Below the pieces are notes generated by a model that did no database searches, had not been told where the DNA came from, and was given only the letters and a program-made list of their open reading frames with translations. The position numbers and the translations under genes were made by a program. From contig CAZVNP010000001.1 in assembly GCA_964628285.1 (NCBI GenBank), forward strand, positions 80,551 through 144,550: a DNA stretch of 64,000 bases, given 5' to 3'. Shown here piece after piece: positions 44,779 through 53,692 of the stretch. The first letter of the stretch is position 1, and every line of letters starts with the position of its first letter. This DNA is from JAPLDP01 sp964628285. Its GTDB lineage: Bacteria; Bacteroidota; Bacteroidia; Bacteroidales; JAGONC01.

Positions 44779-45124
44779 TAATTAGGTAATAAATTAATGA
44801 AAAGATTTATTCCCCCATAAATTAGCAGCCAAATTATGAAAATGAAGCGAAATTCCAAAATAAATTGAATGAAAATTTAGAACGAAATTTATAATAAATT
44901 GAAATTAAACTGACTTTTAAGATTTTATAAAGAGTAAATTTTCTCATAATCGATGGTTTTTGTTAGTAATTTAGTTGTTTAACAGAATTACAATCAAAAT
45001 TTTTATTAAATATACAAAAAAGATAAATAGCAATCCGTTACTCCCCCGGAAAAGAGGCTCTAAGATACGCAATTTCTTAAGGATATTTTATAAAAAAATA
45101 AAAAAAATAATTTTACCTTAACAT
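44779..45124. other. AT-rich gene-free region upstream of SusC
   Basis: About 346 bases between the SusC promoter and the stop of the histidine ammonia-lyase gene. It is very AT-rich with poly-A and poly-T runs and shows no open frame of note. The sequence TTTTTGTTAGTAAT (44957-44970) recurs almost exactly at 44733-44747 near the SusC start, a possible pair of regulatory sites. No hairpin terminator for the upstream lyase gene is obvious. Confidence 0.5.
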
Positions 45125-46648
45125 TTAATTAAGGTTGCCCGTAATTCGCTCTACTTCTTCAAGGATTTCGCATGATTTGACCAATTCTTTCATCGTGGTA
45201 TGATCATCATACAGAGGGCGATCCTCATCGAGAAAAGCGACATGGCGACGGATGACCTCGCGTGCCTTGGCGGTGCCGCGGCCGAAAGTATAATCGCGGA
45301 AATCAAGGGCCTGGGCTGCAGCCATAAATTCGATGCCCAGCACTCCATAGGCATTGTCCAGTATTTGAAAATTCTTTATGGCCGTGTTCATACCCATCGA
45401 AACGAAATCTTCCTGGTCGGCTGCAGCCGGGATGGATTGAATGGATGCGGGCATGGACAGGATGCGTTGTTCCACGATCATCATATCGGCCGTATACTGG
45501 CTCAGCATCAGTCCCGAGAACATCCCGGCGCCTTTTGTCAGGAAAGCCGGTAGATCGACGTTCAGGGCTGGATTGTTCAGCCTGTTCATTCTTCTCTCCG
45601 ACATCACGCTCACCATGGTGATGGCTGCACCGGCCATATCCATCGGGAGGGAAACAGGGGATCCCTGAAAATTAGCTCCTGAAAGCTGCAGGTTCTCATC
45701 GGGAAAAAAGACGGGATTATCGCCCACGCCGTTGAGTTCGATCTCGACCTGGCTGCGGGCAAAAGCCAGGGCATCATGTGCGGCGCCGATGACCTGGGGG
45801 GTGCTGCGCATGCTGTAGGCATCCTGCACCTTGCATTTGATGCGGTTTTCAAAGAGATCACCACCTTCCACCACTTTACATATTGCCTTGGCGCTTCTTA
45901 CGGCACCCGGAAAGCCGCGGGCTTCATGGAGCTTGGCATGGTATGGCCGCATATTGGCTTTCAGAGCTTCCAGCGACATGGCGGCAGCAATCTCGGCCTG
46001 CCGCAACCAACGGTCGGCATCATAGAGAAAGAGGGCGCTCATGGCCGTGAGCATGTTGGAACCGTTGATGGTTGCCAGACCGTCTCTCGCCTTAAGTCCC
46101 GGAACGGCTATACCCGCCCCGTCCATAGCCTCTTTACCGTCCAGCAACTCCCCCTGGTAGTAAGCTTTCCCTTCACCCATCATGAGCAGGGCTATCTGCG
46201 ACATGGGTGCCAGATCACCACAGGCTCCCACCGAACCCTTCTGGCAGACATAGGGTGTGACACCTTTGTTCAGCATGTCGACCAGTGTTTGAGTGATCTC
46301 CAGCCGGCATCCCGAGTTGCCATGGGCGTGGACATTGATGCGTGACAACATGGCACCCCTGACATACTCAAGTGGTGCCGGATCACCTATGCCCGCCGCA
46401 TGATTATATATAAGGTATTTCTGAAATTGTCTGACCTGTTCATCATTCAGTACGATCTCTGAAAATTCACCGATACCTGTGTTGACGCCATACATGATCT
46501 CATGGGCTTCTATTTTTTTCTCAAGCATGGCGCGGCATGCCAGGATACGCTTCACGGCATCAGGATGCAAAGCCACATCCTCACCATGACGGGCAACACG
46601 TACGACATCTTGAATGGTCATTCCGCTTCCTTTAATGATATAAGTCAT
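45125..46648 (-). CDS. hutH: Histidine ammonia-lyase-family MIO enzyme with Ala-Cys-Gly in place of Ala-Ser-Gly
   Basis: 507 residues, the normal size. Tyr-Gly-Val-Asn-Thr-Gly-Ile-Gly places the catalytic Tyr near residue 53. The prosthetic-group motif reads Gly-Ser-Val-Gly-Ala-Cys-Gly-Asp-Leu-Ala-Pro, with Cys at residue 143 (codon 46220-46222) where most family members have Ser. The His-type selectivity is supported by Asn-His-Ala-Ala-Gly (a His where tyrosine and phenylalanine lyases have Leu) and by Asp-Gln-Glu-Asp-Phe-Val-Ser-Met-Gly, which keeps the Glu of histidase. It likely converts histidine to urocanate and ammonia, but hutU, hutI and hutG are absent nearby. It follows hisS on the same strand, with its own promoter-like box. 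Confidence 0.9.
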   Translation of the reverse strand: MTYIIKGSGMTIQDVVRVARHGEDVALHPDAVKRILACRAMLEKKIEAHEIMYGVNTGIGEFSEIVLNDEQVRQFQKYLIYNHAAGIGDPAPLEYVRGAMLSRINVHAHGNSGCRLEITQTLVDMLNKGVTPYVCQKGSVGACGDLAPMSQIALLMMGEGKAYYQGELLDGKEAMDGAGIAVPGLKARDGLATINGSNMLTAMSALFLYDADRWLRQAEIAAAMSLEALKANMRPYHAKLHEARGFPGAVRSAKAICKVVEGGDLFENRIKCKVQDAYSMRSTPQVIGAAHDALAFARSQVEIELNGVGDNPVFFPDENLQLSGANFQGSPVSLPMDMAGAAITMVSVMSERRMNRLNNPALNVDLPAFLTKGAGMFSGLMLSQYTADMMIVEQRILSMPASIQSIPAAADQEDFVSMGMNTAIKNFQILDNAYGVLGIEFMAAAQALDFRDYTFGRGTAKAREVIRRHVAFLDEDRPLYDDHTTMKELVKSCEILEEVERITGNLN

Positions 46649-46676
46649 GATTTCAATATTCTGGAGGCTAAAAATA

Positions 46677-46684
46677 CAAATTTA
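46677..46684 (-). promoter_or_regulatory. TAnnTTTG -7 box for hutH
   Basis: TAAATTTG followed by TAT on the minus strand, 29 bases before the hutH ATG and just past the hisS stop. It suggests hutH can be transcribed apart from hisS. No clear -33 match. Confidence 0.4.
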
Positions 46685-46688
46685 ACGG

Positions 46689-48074
46689 TCACGATTCAGG
46701 TGCCGTCACTCTTTTTTTTAAGTAATTGATCAGTTGGTTTTCCGGCATGATGGTCTGTTCGCCATTTCTCATATCCTTGATGACTGCCTGGTTGTTGGTG
46801 ATTTCATTTTCACCGATCAGAACGACAAATGGAATGTTTTTTTTATCGGCATAAGCCATTTGCTTTTTCAGCTTTCCTGATTCGGGAAAAATTTCGGCGT
46901 TAATTTTCTCTTTTCTGACCATGGCCATCAAGGGAAGACAATGCATTTCCTCGGTATGCCCGAAATTGACGAACAACACCTGGGTGGTTGAAGCCGTCCG
47001 GCCGGGAAACAGATGCAATGCATCCATCACGTCGTAGATCCTGTCGGCACCAAACGATATCCCGACACCTGAGACCCCAGGCAGGCCGAAGATACCTGTC
47101 AGATCGTCATAACGTCCGCCGCCGCACAGGCTGCCCATAGGGACATCGGCAGCTTTCACTTCGATGATGGTACCCGTATAATAATTCAATCCTCTGGCCA
47201 GTGTGGGGTCAAATTCAACATTATCACCGAGATCAAGGGCATCGAGGTAGTCCAGGATGGTACCTGTTTCCTCGAGTCCTTTCATGCCTATATTGTTTGA
47301 TGACAAGATTTCTGACAGGGAAGCCAGTTTATGGGCTGATGTGCCGGTCATGAGCATCAGGGGTTGCAAACGCTCTATGGCCTGCTTTGACAGCCCCCGC
47401 GACGCCAGCTCCTCCTTCACTCCTTCGGGACCGATTTTATCAAGTTTATCAATGGCCACCGTGATATCCTGGAACCGGCTTCCCTCACCGACGATGTCAC
47501 TTATCCCGCTCAGTATCTTACGGTTATTTATCCTGGTGACGACTCTGATACCCAGATCGGCGAATATATCGTCGATGATCTGTATCAGCTCCACTTCATA
47601 TAGCAAGGCTGTGCTGCCGATGACATCCACATCGCACTGGTAAAACTCACGGTAGCGTCCTTTCTGTGGCCTGTCGGCACGCCATACCGGCTGAACCTGA
47701 TACCGCTTGAAGGGGAAAGTGATGTCGTTCAGGTGCTGGACCACGTAACGGGCAAAAGGAACCGTCAGGTCATAGCGCAAGCCTTTATCACAGATGAGGG
47801 AGGACAGACGGCCGGAATCCTTCGACTGCAGATCATCGCCTGAAATACCCGATAGGAAATCGCCGGAGTTCAATATCCTGAACAGCAGCCTGTCACCCTC
47901 TTCACCATATTTGCCGAGGAGTGTCGACAGGTTTTCCATGGCCGGGGTTTCCAGGGGCAGGTAGCCGTAACGTTGGAAAGAACCGATGATGGTGTTGAAG
48001 ATGTGATTTCTTTTCACCATTTCATCGGGTGAAAAATCTCGTGTTCCTTTGGGTATGGATGGTTTCTGGCTCAT
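46689..48074 (-). CDS. hisS: Histidyl-tRNA synthetase
   Basis: 461 residues. Class II motifs are in place: the start Pro-Lys-Gly-Thr-Arg-Asp-Phe, Tyr-Asp-Leu-Thr-Val-Pro-Phe-Ala-Arg-Tyr (substrate site), Arg-Glu-Phe-Tyr-Gln-Cys-Asp-Val-Asp-Val-Ile-Gly (motif 2), the histidine-specific Leu-Ala-Arg-Gly-Leu-Asn-Tyr-Tyr-Thr-Gly, and Gly-Ile-Ser-Phe-Gly-Ala-Asp-Arg-Ile (motif 3). The C-terminal anticodon-binding domain is complete. It charges tRNA-His. It is 15 bases after the DUF4870 gene and about 40 bases before hutH, so histidine use in translation and its breakdown are neighbours. Identification is secure. Confidence 0.98.
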   Translation of the reverse strand: MSQKPSIPKGTRDFSPDEMVKRNHIFNTIIGSFQRYGYLPLETPAMENLSTLLGKYGEEGDRLLFRILNSGDFLSGISGDDLQSKDSGRLSSLICDKGLRYDLTVPFARYVVQHLNDITFPFKRYQVQPVWRADRPQKGRYREFYQCDVDVIGSTALLYEVELIQIIDDIFADLGIRVVTRINNRKILSGISDIVGEGSRFQDITVAIDKLDKIGPEGVKEELASRGLSKQAIERLQPLMLMTGTSAHKLASLSEILSSNNIGMKGLEETGTILDYLDALDLGDNVEFDPTLARGLNYYTGTIIEVKAADVPMGSLCGGGRYDDLTGIFGLPGVSGVGISFGADRIYDVMDALHLFPGRTASTTQVLFVNFGHTEEMHCLPLMAMVRKEKINAEIFPESGKLKKQMAYADKKNIPFVVLIGENEITNNQAVIKDMRNGEQTIMPENQLINYLKKRVTAPES

Positions 48075-48089
48075 GAGTCTGGTCAGTTG

Positions 48090-48437
48090 TCAATTGATGA
48101 ACCGTATGCATAGAGGGTATCTGAAAAGCACTCCCTCACTGGCTTTAACGGAAGCCAGGATGACCATGATCAGGCTGAAAAGTCCGATGGCGGCCAGAAT
48201 GGCAAATCCTACCAGCAGGAGGATAAGAACGGCACCAGCCACAGCGTAAATTAAAATAGAGATCTGGAAATTCAAGGATTCCTTACCCTGATCGGCGACA
48301 AAGGGGTATTCATCACGTTTAAGCAACCAGATGACCAAGGGGCCGATGATGTTGCCGAAGGGGATGATAAAACCTGCCAGTGCCGCGAGATGGCATGCCA
48401 TCCCCCAGTTTTTCTCGTCTTTAGACATGTCATTCAT
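48090..48437 (-). CDS. DUF4870 small membrane protein
   Basis: 115 residues. The order is a short cytoplasmic N-terminus (Trp-Gly-Met-Ala-Cys-His-Leu-Ala-Ala-Leu-Ala-Gly), a hydrophobic hairpin, the motif Gln-Gly-Lys-Glu-Ser-Leu-Asn-Phe-Gln-Ile-Ser, and two further membrane helices; this is the DUF4870 pattern (Tic20-like small proteins). Function is unknown. Its ATG overlaps the stop of the upstream glycosyltransferase by 4 bases (ATGA), so translation is coupled. Confidence 0.85.
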   Translation of the reverse strand: MNDMSKDEKNWGMACHLAALAGFIIPFGNIIGPLVIWLLKRDEYPFVADQGKESLNFQISILIYAVAGAVLILLLVGFAILAAIGLFSLIMVILASVKASEGVLFRYPLCIRFIN

Positions 48438-49612
48438 GACTGTTTATTTTTAGTGTTCATGATTATTTCTTCGAGCTTTTGGGTATTTCTTTCCCAGCTA
48501 AAGTTATCAATCGCAAACTGCCTCCCTTTCAATGCCAGTTGACTGGCTTTCCCCGAATCTTTCAGCAGGGTGATGACATGACCTGCCAATTCGGCGGGTG
48601 TGCTGCCGACCAGTATTTCTTCATTCTCCCTGGCACCCAGGGCACTGTTGGCCAGGGGTGTGGTGATGCATGGCAGCTTCATGGCCATGGCTTCAAGCAA
48701 TTTATTTTGCAGGCCTGTCCCTATCTGCAAGGGTGCGATGAATATGCGTCCGCCGGCATAACACTCTCTGATATCATCGACCCAACCGGTCACCCGCACT
48801 GTCTCAGACTGCAAAGCTTTCACTCTGGCATGCGGGGTGGCACCCGCCAGCAGAACGGTCATGGCGGGATACTCACGCCGCACCAGCGGAAGGATTTTTT
48901 CAACCAGAAACACGGCCGCATCCACATTGGGCGGGTAACCCATATTACCGATAAAAACCATGTCATGGTTTTTCTCATGCTCCACAGGCTGGAAAAACGA
49001 ATGATCAACGCCATTGGGAATAACCGTAATGTCCTCTTTTCGAGCGTGAGGTATGAGGTCACGATCGGGGGCAGAAATGATCACCTTGTTGTCGAAATGG
49101 TCAAAGACCTCATGTTCATATTTCAGGAGTCGTTTATATTCTAGTCTGAGAATGGGTTTGAGATAAAATGAAGCCGAATGGATACGCCTTTCCACTCCTT
49201 TGGAGAAGACATCCTGGTAATCGAGGGTTTTCGGTATGTTGATGTTTCTCATGTATTCGGCTACCCTCACGAGTTGGCAGAAAATATGATCGGGGCGGTA
49301 GGTCCGGATGAGTGAATCGATCTTTTTCTTGGCACGCCGGCTGTAAAAATATCCTATTTGCAAGGGCTTACCGGTGATGAATGCCAGGAAGATGTTCCAT
49401 AGGATGACCGGTCTGGTGAGCCTGATTACATGGATGTGACGGCAGTATTTGCTTAATTCGGGTAGGGCGGTGCCGTCGAGCTTGGCGTCGTTGAGGGCAC
49501 ATAAAATGATCTCATGGGTTTTGGATAAATGACGTATCTGGTGGTAGGCACGAAGCTTATCGCCTTTTTCAATTGGAAAGGGAACCCTCGGTAGCAAGAT
49601 GAAAAGTCTCAT
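48434..49612 (-). CDS. GT4-family glycosyltransferase
   Basis: 392 residues, GT-B fold. The N-terminal domain starts with MRLFILLPRVPFPIEKGDKL, a nucleotide-sugar glycosyltransferase pattern. The C-terminal domain has Val-Ile-Pro-Asn-Gly-Val-Asp, Phe-Ile-Gly-Asn-Met-Gly-Tyr-Pro-Pro-Asn-Val-Asp and the donor-binding stretch Gly-Thr-Gly-Leu-Gln-Asn-Lys-Leu-Leu-Glu-Ala-Met-Ala-Met. It resembles the TIGR03087 group, first defined from XrtA/PEP-CTERM exopolysaccharide loci, but no exosortase gene is present. It probably adds one sugar to a cell-surface glycan. It is followed with a 4-base overlap by the DUF4870 gene; a second glycosyltransferase lies 84 bases upstream. Confidence 0.88.
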   Translation of the reverse strand: MRLFILLPRVPFPIEKGDKLRAYHQIRHLSKTHEIILCALNDAKLDGTALPELSKYCRHIHVIRLTRPVILWNIFLAFITGKPLQIGYFYSRRAKKKIDSLIRTYRPDHIFCQLVRVAEYMRNINIPKTLDYQDVFSKGVERRIHSASFYLKPILRLEYKRLLKYEHEVFDHFDNKVIISAPDRDLIPHARKEDITVIPNGVDHSFFQPVEHEKNHDMVFIGNMGYPPNVDAAVFLVEKILPLVRREYPAMTVLLAGATPHARVKALQSETVRVTGWVDDIRECYAGGRIFIAPLQIGTGLQNKLLEAMAMKLPCITTPLANSALGARENEEILVGSTPAELAGHVITLLKDSGKASQLALKGRQFAIDNFSWERNTQKLEEIIMNTKNKQS

Positions 49613-49696
49613 TCAATCTCTTGTCATGTGTTCCTATGATGGTGTTCATGGCGGTAACCAGGCAAATATAGGAAGATAAGTTAATCCAAACAAATG

Positions 49697-50902
49697 TCAG
49701 GAAGCTAAAATTCGGCCATAGAAATCTGTCAGTTTATTGATGATAAGGTGGTTATCATATTCCCGCCGGATGAGGGCTTTGGCATTGTCACCGATCTCCC
49801 GGCACCGATCCGGTTCACGGATGCACCATTTCAAGGTCTCACAGAATTCATCGGCGGTGTCGGCGATCAAAATATCTTTACCCTTAGTACAATTGATCCC
49901 TTCGGCTCCTATGGTTGTGGCAATGACCGGTTTTCCTGCGGCCATGGCCTCGATGATCTTGATCCTGATGCCGCTGCCGGAGAAAAGAGGAACGATCATG
50001 ATCCACTTCGACAGCATGAAGGTCAGCGCATCATCCACTTCTCCGATCACCTGCACATTGGGATAACGGGCGTTGAGCAACCATGAGGGCGTCATCCGGC
50101 CGGCGAGGTACAGTGTCAGCTCCGGGATCTCCTGATGGATCCTTTCCCAGGCCTTCTCCAGAAACCATTGAATCCCTTCCAGGTTAGGGATCCAGTTCAT
50201 CGAACCGATGTGGAACAGCGAAGGTATCTCGGGTTGTATGTCAGGATGGCCGTCATAATCACGGGGCCCAATGCCGAAAGGCACATCGGTCACAGGCATA
50301 TGGCACCCCAGCTGGATGAGGGTGTCGGCATCTTTCTTAGTGATAGCTGCCAGACCATCGACCCGGTTCAGGGTCGTCAGTTCAAATTTCTTCAACGTGC
50401 GGTAAAGGTGACCCAGATAAAATCTTTTCAGGGGATTCCTGCAATTCTTCGTGATTCTTTCCCATATCAGATGCTCCACGTTATGAGCCCGGAGAATGAT
50501 CTTCCCATCGGAGTATTTTCTTATAATATCAATGTAGGGAGCCATATACAAAGTCTCGAGCTGGATAATATCAAACCGGTTGTTTTGAAGGACGGATGAT
50601 ATTTTTCTCTTCATATCTTTCGAAATGAACCTTTGAACATGATAGGATCGTGTGGTGAACAGGTTGATAAATGCTTCAAAGGGATTGACTGACAGATTGA
50701 TGAAGACCGTCTCGAAGTTTGTCGCCTTCCTGAATTCCGGCGGAATATCGTCAGGATGAACGAAATATTTATTCGTGTTAATGGCGAGTACCCTGACCTG
50801 GTGTCCTGCGTCGATCAGTCCTGTGATGATGGCGTGCATGGCAATGGCTCCGCCTTCACGGGGAGGGTAGGGTGATTTGTTGCAGATGATAAAAACACGC
50901 AT
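49697..50902 (-). CDS. GT4-family glycosyltransferase
   Basis: 401 residues, GT-B fold. It starts MRVFIICNKSPYPPREGGAI, with the glycine-rich acceptor loop. The C-terminal domain has Phe-His-Ile-Gly-Ser-Met-Asn-Trp-Ile-Pro-Asn-Leu-Glu-Gly, then Pro-Leu-Phe-Ser-Gly-Ser-Gly-Ile-Arg-Ile-Lys-Ile-Ile-Glu-Ala-Met-Ala-Ala-Gly, the donor-phosphate site. It probably works on the same surface glycan as the glycosyltransferase downstream. It begins 10 bases after the stop of the LptF/LptG permease gene, so lipopolysaccharide export and glycan synthesis are cotranscribed. Confidence 0.9.
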   Translation of the reverse strand: MRVFIICNKSPYPPREGGAIAMHAIITGLIDAGHQVRVLAINTNKYFVHPDDIPPEFRKATNFETVFINLSVNPFEAFINLFTTRSYHVQRFISKDMKRKISSVLQNNRFDIIQLETLYMAPYIDIIRKYSDGKIILRAHNVEHLIWERITKNCRNPLKRFYLGHLYRTLKKFELTTLNRVDGLAAITKKDADTLIQLGCHMPVTDVPFGIGPRDYDGHPDIQPEIPSLFHIGSMNWIPNLEGIQWFLEKAWERIHQEIPELTLYLAGRMTPSWLLNARYPNVQVIGEVDDALTFMLSKWIMIVPLFSGSGIRIKIIEAMAAGKPVIATTIGAEGINCTKGKDILIADTADEFCETLKWCIREPDRCREIGDNAKALIRREYDNHLIINKLTDFYGRILAS

Positions 50903-50912
50903 ATTTTGCTTC

Positions 50913-52337
50913 TTAATGTTTTATATGGATCAGTTTGGCGAAGAATTTTTTCCATGAATCCATGTCCAGAATAGGGGAGTCGCTGGTGGCTTTGAAAGTC
51001 AGCAGAATGCCGATAGGCAGGAAGACAGCTGATGCGAGCCACATGCCGGTGAATGCGGTCATGACACCTTGCTGGGCATATTTGAAGCCGGTTGTGGATA
51101 AGATATGATACATGACAAACAGAAAGACCGACACCACCAGGGGCAGGCCCAGACCTCCTTTCCGGATGATGGCCCCCAGTGGTGCACCGATGAAGAACAA
51201 GATGATGCAGGCAAACGACAGGGTGAATTTACGGTGCCATTCAATTTCATGGGCTACGATCAGTTTGTTTTTGCTTTCCAGGTAAGCGTTCTGTGAATCG
51301 ATGCCTATCCTTAGGTTACGGGCCGCATTGAGGGCGCTCTCGACGATCTTAATCCTTTCCTGCGGGGGGAAATTAGATAAAAAATCGGGATTCAAAGCTT
51401 TCATCGTGTCTGTTTCAGTACGGTACGATGTATCATCCACCGGCCTGAAAAAGGTATAATTCCGGATGAACAGGTTACTGTATGATTGTGACCGTTGCTG
51501 TGTCTCCTTGTGAAGCGAATCGATGGCTTTTTGAAGCTGCTGTATGTTCAGCATCTGATAATGCCGTTTAAAGAGGTCTTCATTGGTGCGTGTCATGGCA
51601 AATGCCGAAAGATCAAAACGACGTTCTTCTTTCTCGAAGGCGGTCCGGCGCATGGTCATCTTGTAAGGACTGGAGCGGTCGGCCATATCATCGTAATTGG
51701 TGCCATGGTACAGGGTGACGAGAAGATACTTCTGATCGGGGGTGGTCTCCATCCTGCCCGAATCGGCGATGGTCAGGTTGGAGTTGCCTGTCCTGCCGAT
51801 ATGGTCATAGATCATCACATGACGGATGGTTTTCTCGTCTTTTTCTTTAACCCCCACCCGGATGACATAACCGTCGATGCCGTTGTAATAAATGCCTGCC
51901 TTAATATTGAAAGCCAGCTTTTGCTGCCGGACATCGAAGAGGATGCTCCTGAATTTCAGGTTGGCAACGGGCAGGACGTAGTTGGAGAAAAGAAAGGCCC
52001 CGACACCCGTCAGCAGGGATAAAAAAATCAGCGGCATCATAATCTTGCGCAGTGAGATGCCGGCCGCTTTCATGGCCACCAGCTCGTTGTTTTCGCCCAG
52101 GTTACCGAAAGTCATCAGTGAGGAGAGAAGTATGGCCAGCGGCAGGGCCAGCGGTACAAAGGTGGCCGAAGCATAAAAGAGAAGCTCGGTGAGGATGTTC
52201 CATTCCAATCCTTTTCCCACCAGCTCATCCACCCATTTCCAGAGGAACTGCATCAGCAGGATAAAAAGGGCGATGAAGAAAGTGAGGACAAAGGGGCCCA
52301 GAAAAGATTTTATGATGAGAACATATATTTTTTTCAC
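50913..52337 (-). CDS. LptF/LptG-family (YjgP/YjgQ) lipopolysaccharide export permease
   Basis: 474 residues. Three transmembrane helices at the N-terminus (about 10-110), a large periplasmic beta-jellyroll region (about 130-375) and three helices at the C-terminus (about 385-460) match LptF/LptG. Motifs include Pro-Leu-Ala-Leu-Pro-Leu-Ala-Ile-Leu-Leu-Ser-Ser-Leu-Met-Thr-Phe-Gly and, after the periplasmic part, Trp-His-Arg-Lys-Phe-Thr-Leu-Ser-Phe-Ala-Cys-Ile. With LptB it moves LPS out of the inner membrane. The periplasmic domain is longer than in E. coli, as is common in Bacteroidota. It is the first gene of a minus-strand group running toward hisS. Confidence 0.9.
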   Translation of the reverse strand: MKKIYVLIIKSFLGPFVLTFFIALFILLMQFLWKWVDELVGKGLEWNILTELLFYASATFVPLALPLAILLSSLMTFGNLGENNELVAMKAAGISLRKIMMPLIFLSLLTGVGAFLFSNYVLPVANLKFRSILFDVRQQKLAFNIKAGIYYNGIDGYVIRVGVKEKDEKTIRHVMIYDHIGRTGNSNLTIADSGRMETTPDQKYLLVTLYHGTNYDDMADRSSPYKMTMRRTAFEKEERRFDLSAFAMTRTNEDLFKRHYQMLNIQQLQKAIDSLHKETQQRSQSYSNLFIRNYTFFRPVDDTSYRTETDTMKALNPDFLSNFPPQERIKIVESALNAARNLRIGIDSQNAYLESKNKLIVAHEIEWHRKFTLSFACIILFFIGAPLGAIIRKGGLGLPLVVSVFLFVMYHILSTTGFKYAQQGVMTAFTGMWLASAVFLPIGILLTFKATSDSPILDMDSWKKFFAKLIHIKH

Positions 52338-52359
52338 CAGGCCGACGCGTTGACAGATA

Positions 52360-52367
52360 CAAATTTA
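52360..52367 (-). promoter_or_regulatory. TAnnTTTG -7 box for the LptF/LptG operon
   Basis: TAAATTTG followed by TATC on the minus strand, 23 bases before the ATG at 52337. The longer sequence TAAATTTGTAT is shared with the boxes at 13737 and 46677. No clear -33 match. Confidence 0.42.
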
Positions 52368-52416
52368 AGTAAGAAACGTGAATATAGCCTTTACATTATA
52401 ATATTTGTCCAACTTT

Positions 52417-52935
52417 TTACCACGTGTTGAATCTCACTTTGTTCATGTCGAAGTCATCGTGGGGAGGTTTTTTTTCGGCGGGATGACCAATGACGATGAG
52501 GGTCACGGGGATGACGTGACCGGGCAGATTCAGCAGTTGTTTCAATCCTTGCATGCGTTCCTGGCGTGGATACACCCCCAGCCACACCGCTCCCAGGCCC
52601 AGGTGAGCGGCCGTGACCAGGATGTTTTCAGTGGCTGCGGCACAGTTTTGTGCGAGGTAGCCGGGATTGCTCTCGACAGACAGGTCGCCGCAGACTACAA
52701 TGGCCAGCGGCGCTTCCCGTATCATTGAAGCGTAAGGATGAAAGCGCGGAACAGCGTCAAGCAAACGCCGTTCCTCAATAACGATAAAATACCAGGGTTG
52801 TTTGTTCCGTGCCGACGGTGCGCAGAGGCCTGCCCGCAACAGATCATCAAGGTGATCGCGGCTGACAGGCACGGAAGTGAATTTACGGATACTGCGCCGC
52901 CTGAAAACAGGATTCATGTTTGCCTGCCTTTCCAT
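52417..52935 (-). CDS. Nitroreductase-family FMN oxidoreductase
   Basis: 172 residues from the ATG at 52935; a GTG directly before it is also in frame. It has the FMN-phosphate motif Arg-Arg-Arg-Ser-Ile-Arg-Lys-Phe, the Ala-Pro-Ser-Ala-Arg-Asn-Lys-Gln-Pro-Trp motif, and the conserved Gly-Leu-Gly-Ala-Val-Trp-Leu-Gly near residue 115. It reduces nitro, quinone or flavin substrates with NAD(P)H; the natural substrate is unknown. It starts next to the stop of the TPR lipoprotein gene (TAG at 52939-52941), so the two are likely cotranscribed and coupled. Confidence 0.93.
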   Translation of the reverse strand: MERQANMNPVFRRRSIRKFTSVPVSRDHLDDLLRAGLCAPSARNKQPWYFIVIEERRLLDAVPRFHPYASMIREAPLAIVVCGDLSVESNPGYLAQNCAAATENILVTAAHLGLGAVWLGVYPRQERMQGLKQLLNLPGHVIPVTLIVIGHPAEKKPPHDDFDMNKVRFNTW

Positions 52936-52938
52936 CAC

Positions 52939-53478
52939 CTATTGCTGGCAATATTCCTCCATGAGCTTCTCCACCTCATCACCGTATTGGTTGGTGAAGC
53001 CCAGATCGAGGGCTTTTTTGAGGTCGAAACAGATCATGATCTGATTTTTTATGGCTATGAATATCAGGGCCCTGTTCCTGTAAATATATGGATCGTCAGG
53101 ATTCAACCTGATAGCCATATCGAGATCCTCGAGAGCACCTTTGTAATCTTTCAGCATGTACTTGGCGTGACCCCGGTTACTGTAAGCTTTGGATTCATTT
53201 ACCGTATCGCCACGGAAAAGGGTGATGGCTTTTGAATAATCTTCGATAGCCCCCATGTAATCGCCCATTTTTTCTTTCACATAAAAAGCCCTGGTGTAAT
53301 AACCTTCACCGTTAGCGGTATCGGCATCTATGGCGTTATCAATCGTCTGAAGGGCTTTCTTGTAGTTCTCTCGTCCGGCCTTGGTAATGGCTTTCTGATA
53401 TGGATTATCCTGGGTTTTGTTGTGGCAGGCCGTGGCCAGGAGACCGATCAATGCGAGGAGGATGATGAGCTTGTTCAT
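52939..53478 (-). CDS. TPR-repeat lipoprotein
   Basis: 179 residues. The signal ends Leu-Leu-Ala-Thr-Ala-Cys, a clear lipobox with Cys at residue 18. The rest consists of about four tetratricopeptide repeats, recognisable from Gly-Glu-Gly-Tyr-Tyr-Thr-Arg-Ala-Phe, Lys-Ala-Tyr-Ser-Asn-Arg-Gly-His-Ala-Lys and Ile-Tyr-Arg-Asn-Arg-Ala-Leu-Ile. It should be a small lipoprotein that binds partner proteins at the envelope. The partner is unknown. A TAnnTTTG box lies about 64 bases upstream. Confidence 0.85.
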   Translation of the reverse strand: MNKLIILLALIGLLATACHNKTQDNPYQKAITKAGRENYKKALQTIDNAIDADTANGEGYYTRAFYVKEKMGDYMGAIEDYSKAITLFRGDTVNESKAYSNRGHAKYMLKDYKGALEDLDMAIRLNPDDPYIYRNRALIFIAIKNQIMICFDLKKALDLGFTNQYGDEVEKLMEEYCQQ

Positions 53479-53541
53479 TATGCTTTGGTTATCTGTTTTA
53501 CAACGGTTTTAGTGGCAGGATAACCGGCCACTTTGCCCGTG

Positions 53542-53549
53542 CAAAATTA
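53542..53549 (-). promoter_or_regulatory. TAnnTTTG -7 box for the TPR lipoprotein gene
   Basis: TAATTTTG on the minus strand, 64 bases before the ATG at 53478. No clear -33 match. Confidence 0.33.
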
Positions 53550-53692
53550 GGAAGTTTTGATGAAAAACTTTTAAAACCGGGGTTTGTTAATTGATTTTCA
53601 AGACTCGATAAAGATGATCAGGTTGGTTTTTTATACTTTTGATTTATCGTAGACAGAAATAAGTTCTGATAAACTGTTGCATTCTCTATTTT

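Noticed and set aside
48434..50902. Exopolysaccharide/exosortase locus
   Set aside because: One glycosyltransferase resembles the XrtA-linked group, but there is no exosortase, PEP-CTERM protein or chain-length regulator nearby.
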